Assembly (NCBI GenBank): GCA_026785965.1
Contig: JAJAYY010000266.1
Span: forward strand, 1 to 8,752
Length of the DNA stretch: 8,752 nucleotides
Reading direction: 5' to 3'
From: Sphingomonas bacterium
GTDB lineage: Bacteria > Pseudomonadota > Alphaproteobacteria > Sphingomonadales > Sphingomonadaceae
A program made the translations under genes and the position numbers. Shown piece after piece: positions 6,755-8,752 of this stretch. Under the pieces are notes generated by a model. That model worked only from the letters and a program-made list of their open reading frames with translations. It had not been told where the DNA came from and searched no databases. Position 1 is the first letter of the stretch. Each line of letters begins with the position of its first letter.

Positions 6755-7078
6755 ATGACGGTAAAGCGTAAGGCCCATCATGATCTGGCGGCGGTTCAGG
6801 CGAAGTTCGCCTCGGTCGAGAATCTGGAAATGAAGACAGGGGCCTTTCGCGCTGCCCAGGCACTCGGGTTTGGGCGAGAGGAAGTTGTGATGGTGGTGCA
6901 GGCGCTGACTCGATCGGATTTCGTGAAGTCCGAAACGGCGCACAATCCGCCCAATCATCGTTGCTGGCACGACACGTACAAGAGCCGGCAGGGTGAGTAT
7001 TACCTTTACCTCAAGTTCGCGGGTGAAACGCTTGTCGATGTGGTGCTGGTTTCGTTCAAGGAGGTGGACAATGGCTGA
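6755..7078 (+). CDS. mqsR: MqsR-like toxin, type II mRNA endoribonuclease
   Basis: MqsR toxins have a RelE-like fold and cut mRNA, mainly at GC-containing sites, when not held by the antitoxin MqsA. The 107-residue product is near the 98 residues of E. coli MqsR and aligns by eye over most of its length: SDFVKSET (54-61) matches SDFYKSMT, WHDTYKS (71-77) matches WQDVYRP, the GEYYLYLKF strand (80-88) matches GQVYLKI, and LVSFKEV (98-104) matches LIVSFKE. On this alignment catalytic Lys56 and Tyr81 of E. coli correspond to Lys58 and Tyr85, while Gln68 is replaced by His72. It lies before its antitoxin, the inverse of most type II systems but normal for mqsRA, and overlaps it by 8 bases. The family is well supported; activity is untested. 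Confidence 0.9.
   Translation: MTVKRKAHHDLAAVQAKFASVENLEMKTGAFRAAQALGFGREEVVMVVQALTRSDFVKSETAHNPPNHRCWHDTYKSRQGEYYLYLKFAGETLVDVVLVSFKEVDNG
7058..7066 (+). promoter_or_regulatory. Strong ribosome-binding site for mqsA inside mqsR
   Basis: AAGGAGGTG is almost a full anti-Shine-Dalgarno match, four to seven bases before the ATG at 7071. It decides the antitoxin start over the earlier open-frame ATG at 6993. It is much stronger than the toxin's AAGGTG, which would favour antitoxin over toxin synthesis. Confidence 0.8.
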
Positions 7079-7526
7079 GACACGCATCGATCCCGAAACG
7101 GGCAAAACGCTGACTCGCGACGTGCGGACGATGGTCATTCAATATGGCTCTCTGGCGCGCGAGGTCGAGGTGCCGGGCTGGTATCCAAACGACGACGGCG
7201 ACGCGATCCACAGCGGTGCCGATCTCAAGGCGGCGGACGAAGCCTATGCCGAGCTTCGCGGTGAATATGCCGCGCATGTGCGCGACGTGCGCAAAACGTT
7301 GAAGCTCACCCAGGAGCAAGCCGGCGAGATCATTGGCGGAGGACGGCGTGCCTTCGGCAAATATGAAAGCGGTATCGCTCCGCCAAGTGACGCGGCCGTC
7401 GGCCTGATCGAAATCCTGTCAAAAAACCCGAAGACGCTGGAAATCCTAAAATCGATCCGCCGCCATCCCGGCAGCGGAATCGTCGGCAAGAAAGCCGGAC
7501 GGCGCAAGGAACGGTTGAGCGCCTGA
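7071..7526 (+). CDS. mqsA: MqsA-like antitoxin lacking the zinc-binding cysteines
   Basis: The antitoxin would neutralise MqsR and bind the operon promoter. From the ATG at 7071 it has 151 residues. The C-terminal half is a clear Xre-type helix-turn-helix like E. coli MqsA: VRKTLKLTQEQAGEIIGGG, RAFGKYESGIAPPSDAAV and LIEILSKNPKTLEIL (about 73-129). The N-terminal half has the PGWYPNDDGDAIHSGADLKAADEAY region (about 35-59) seen in MqsA relatives, but the protein contains no cysteine, so the four-Cys zinc site of E. coli MqsA is missing. A basic tail (about 131-149) extends beyond the E. coli protein. Partner position, overlap and helix-turn-helix make the assignment strong. The loss of zinc ligands may define a Cys-free subfamily. 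Confidence 0.88.
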   Translation: MAETRIDPETGKTLTRDVRTMVIQYGSLAREVEVPGWYPNDDGDAIHSGADLKAADEAYAELRGEYAAHVRDVRKTLKLTQEQAGEIIGGGRRAFGKYESGIAPPSDAAVGLIEILSKNPKTLEILKSIRRHPGSGIVGKKAGRRKERLSA

Positions 7527-7543
7527 CCTAAAGTGTCAGGTGC
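7519..7543 (+). terminator. Hairpin at the end of mqsA
   Basis: GCGCCTGAC and GTCAGGTGC pair over nine positions (one G-U) across a seven-base loop, spanning the mqsA stop codon. No T tract follows, so intrinsic termination is uncertain; it may protect the mRNA 3' end instead. Confidence 0.35.
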
Positions 7544-7618
7544 GTCCCCAGCCCGTCTTAGATCTCGACGGTGCGGCAATCTCGCGTCTAAGCTGATCGC
7601 GCCGAACGGGGGACCTCT

Positions 7619-8752
7619 GTGAACAAGCTTTTCTACGGCGACAATCTGAACGTGCTGCGCGACCAGATCGCGAGCGACAGCGTCGACCTGGTCTATCTCG
7701 ACCCGCCGTTCAATTCGAACGCCAATTACAATATCCTGTTCAAGTCGAAGACCGGCGACGGGTCGGACGCGCAGATCGAGGCGTTCGAGGATACGTGGCA
7801 CTGGAACGACAAGGCCGAGGATGCCTTCGACCAGGTCGCGCGCAGCGGCAACACCAAGGCGTTCGACCTGCTGCGCGCGATGCGCGACTTCCTCGGCGAG
7901 AATGACATGATGGCCTATCTGGCGATGATGGCGATCCGCCTGATCGAGCTCCACCGCGTGCTCAAGCCGACCGGCAGCCTCTATTTACACTGCGACCCGA
8001 CGGCGTCGCATTATCTAAAGCTGTTGCTGGATGGGATATTCGGGGCCGCAAATTTTCGGAACGAAGTTGTTTGGCTTCGGCATTCAGCAAGATCGGTGAA
8101 GCAGGCGATTTGGCCCCGTCTCCACGACGTAATCTTCCATTATGCTCGAGATGGCGTGCCTACATTTCATTCCACAGAAGTCTCTTCCGGCAAGGTTGCA
8201 AATCCTCACGATCTGGTTCGTTAGACCGACGGGCAGCTATATCGGACGCGAGACCTGACGGGATCCGGGACACGAAATGGCGAGACCGGGAAGCCTTGGC
8301 GGGGCGTCGATGTGACTTCCAAATCACGCCATTGGCGAATTATGCACGCCGCGCTTGACGCTATACACGCGGAAGGACGGATACATTGGCAGTCGAGTGG
8401 AACGCCAAGGGAACGAGACGCCCTTCCGTATTTGCCCGAAGGTCGAACTGCGATCGTAGGCGACGTTTGGACTGACGTTCCGGCGATCAACGCGGGTGCT
8501 CAAGAACGGCTCGGCTACCCGACGCAAAAGCCCCTCGGGCTGCTCGAACGGATCATTACCGCTTCGTCGAACGAGGACGATGTCGTCCTCGACCCGATCT
8601 GCGGCTGCGGGACGGCGGTTCATGCGGCGCAGAAGCTCGGTCGGCAGTGGATCGGGATCGACGTCTCCCACCTCGCGATCAGCCTGATCGAAAAGCGCAT
8701 GAGCGACGCCTTTCCCGTCATCGAGTTCAGCGTCGAAGGCACCCCCAAGGAC
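7619..8752 (+). pseudogene. Beta-class site-specific DNA methyltransferase interrupted by one in-frame TAG, 3' end outside the window
   Basis: The gene starts at a GTG after a GGGGGAC ribosome-binding site (MNKLFYGDNLNVL). Residues 28-31 are the catalytic motif IV DPPF. TGSLYLHCDPTASHYLKLL and FRNEVVW follow. Codon 202 (8222-8224) is TAG. The same frame then stays open for 176 codons with the expected continuation: LYRTRDLTG, KPWRGVD, DVWTDVPAINAGAQERLGYP, PTQKP (301-305), SAM-binding motif I DPICGCGTA (325-333) and GRQWIGIDVSHLAI. Motif IV before motif I marks the beta order, so the product would methylate adenine N6 or cytosine N4. The first fragment lacks motif I and should be inactive. 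The lost residue could be Tyr, Gln or Trp, each one base from TAG. A sequencing error or stop suppression would also explain it. Related genes often carry a C-terminal nuclease domain, which would lie beyond the edge. Confidence 0.85.

Noticed and set aside
6993..7070. Earlier ATG for the antitoxin frame within mqsR
   Set aside because: It adds residues made from mqsR in another frame. The ATG at 7071 has AAGGAGGTG at ideal spacing.
7557..7592. CTTAGA / TCTAAG inverted repeat before the methyltransferase
   Set aside because: Only six pairs with a 24-base gap. Too weak to call a controller-protein site or other operator.
8071..8671. Open frames on both strands after the TAG in the methyltransferase region
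   Set aside because: They show no family motifs. The true signal is the original frame, which reads on into conserved methyltransferase sequence.

Overview
The window is high-G+C bacterial DNA that looks alphaproteobacterial, most likely a sphingomonad. This rests on recall of protein style, codon bias and gene order, not on a search. The backbone is the ribosomal-protein part of the rplKA-rplJL-rpoBC cluster, read on the minus strand: rplK and rplA (6297 to 5166), then rplJ and rplL (988 to 45). rpoB would be expected just beyond position 1.

An accessory block of four genes (about 1425-5055) separates rplA from rplJ. It is two convergent pairs. On the plus strand, an exported calcineurin-like phosphoesterase overlaps by four bases (ATGA) an exported protein of unknown function with CotH/FAM20-like kinase-fold signatures. 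On the minus strand, a class I-type polyphosphate kinase 2 is followed 25 bases later by a DUF4956 membrane protein. The two pairs meet tail to tail with an 8-base overlap. PPK2, DUF4956 and a CotH-like protein together suggest a polyphosphate or phosphotransfer locus, because bacterial DUF4956 genes often neighbour VTC-type polyphosphate polymerase and CotH genes.

Upstream of rplK, where secE-nusG is usual in proteobacteria, there is a 457-base intergenic region and then a plus-strand accessory segment. It holds an mqsRA-type toxin-antitoxin operon with a visible MqsA-type palindrome (ACCTTGAAGGT) overlapping the toxin ribosome-binding site. The antitoxin has no cysteines, so it cannot carry the zinc site of E. 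coli MqsA. Next comes a beta-class DNA methyltransferase whose reading frame is intact to the window edge except for one in-frame TAG at 8222-8224. Its middle, the expected target-recognition region, is less G+C-rich than its flanks.

Regulatory structure includes a convincing intrinsic terminator after rplA (5111-5141), a candidate rplJ promoter with a long leader holding two mutually exclusive hairpins, a hairpin before rplL, a candidate rplK promoter and a hairpin at the mqsA stop codon. No tRNA, rRNA, insertion sequence or CRISPR array was seen.
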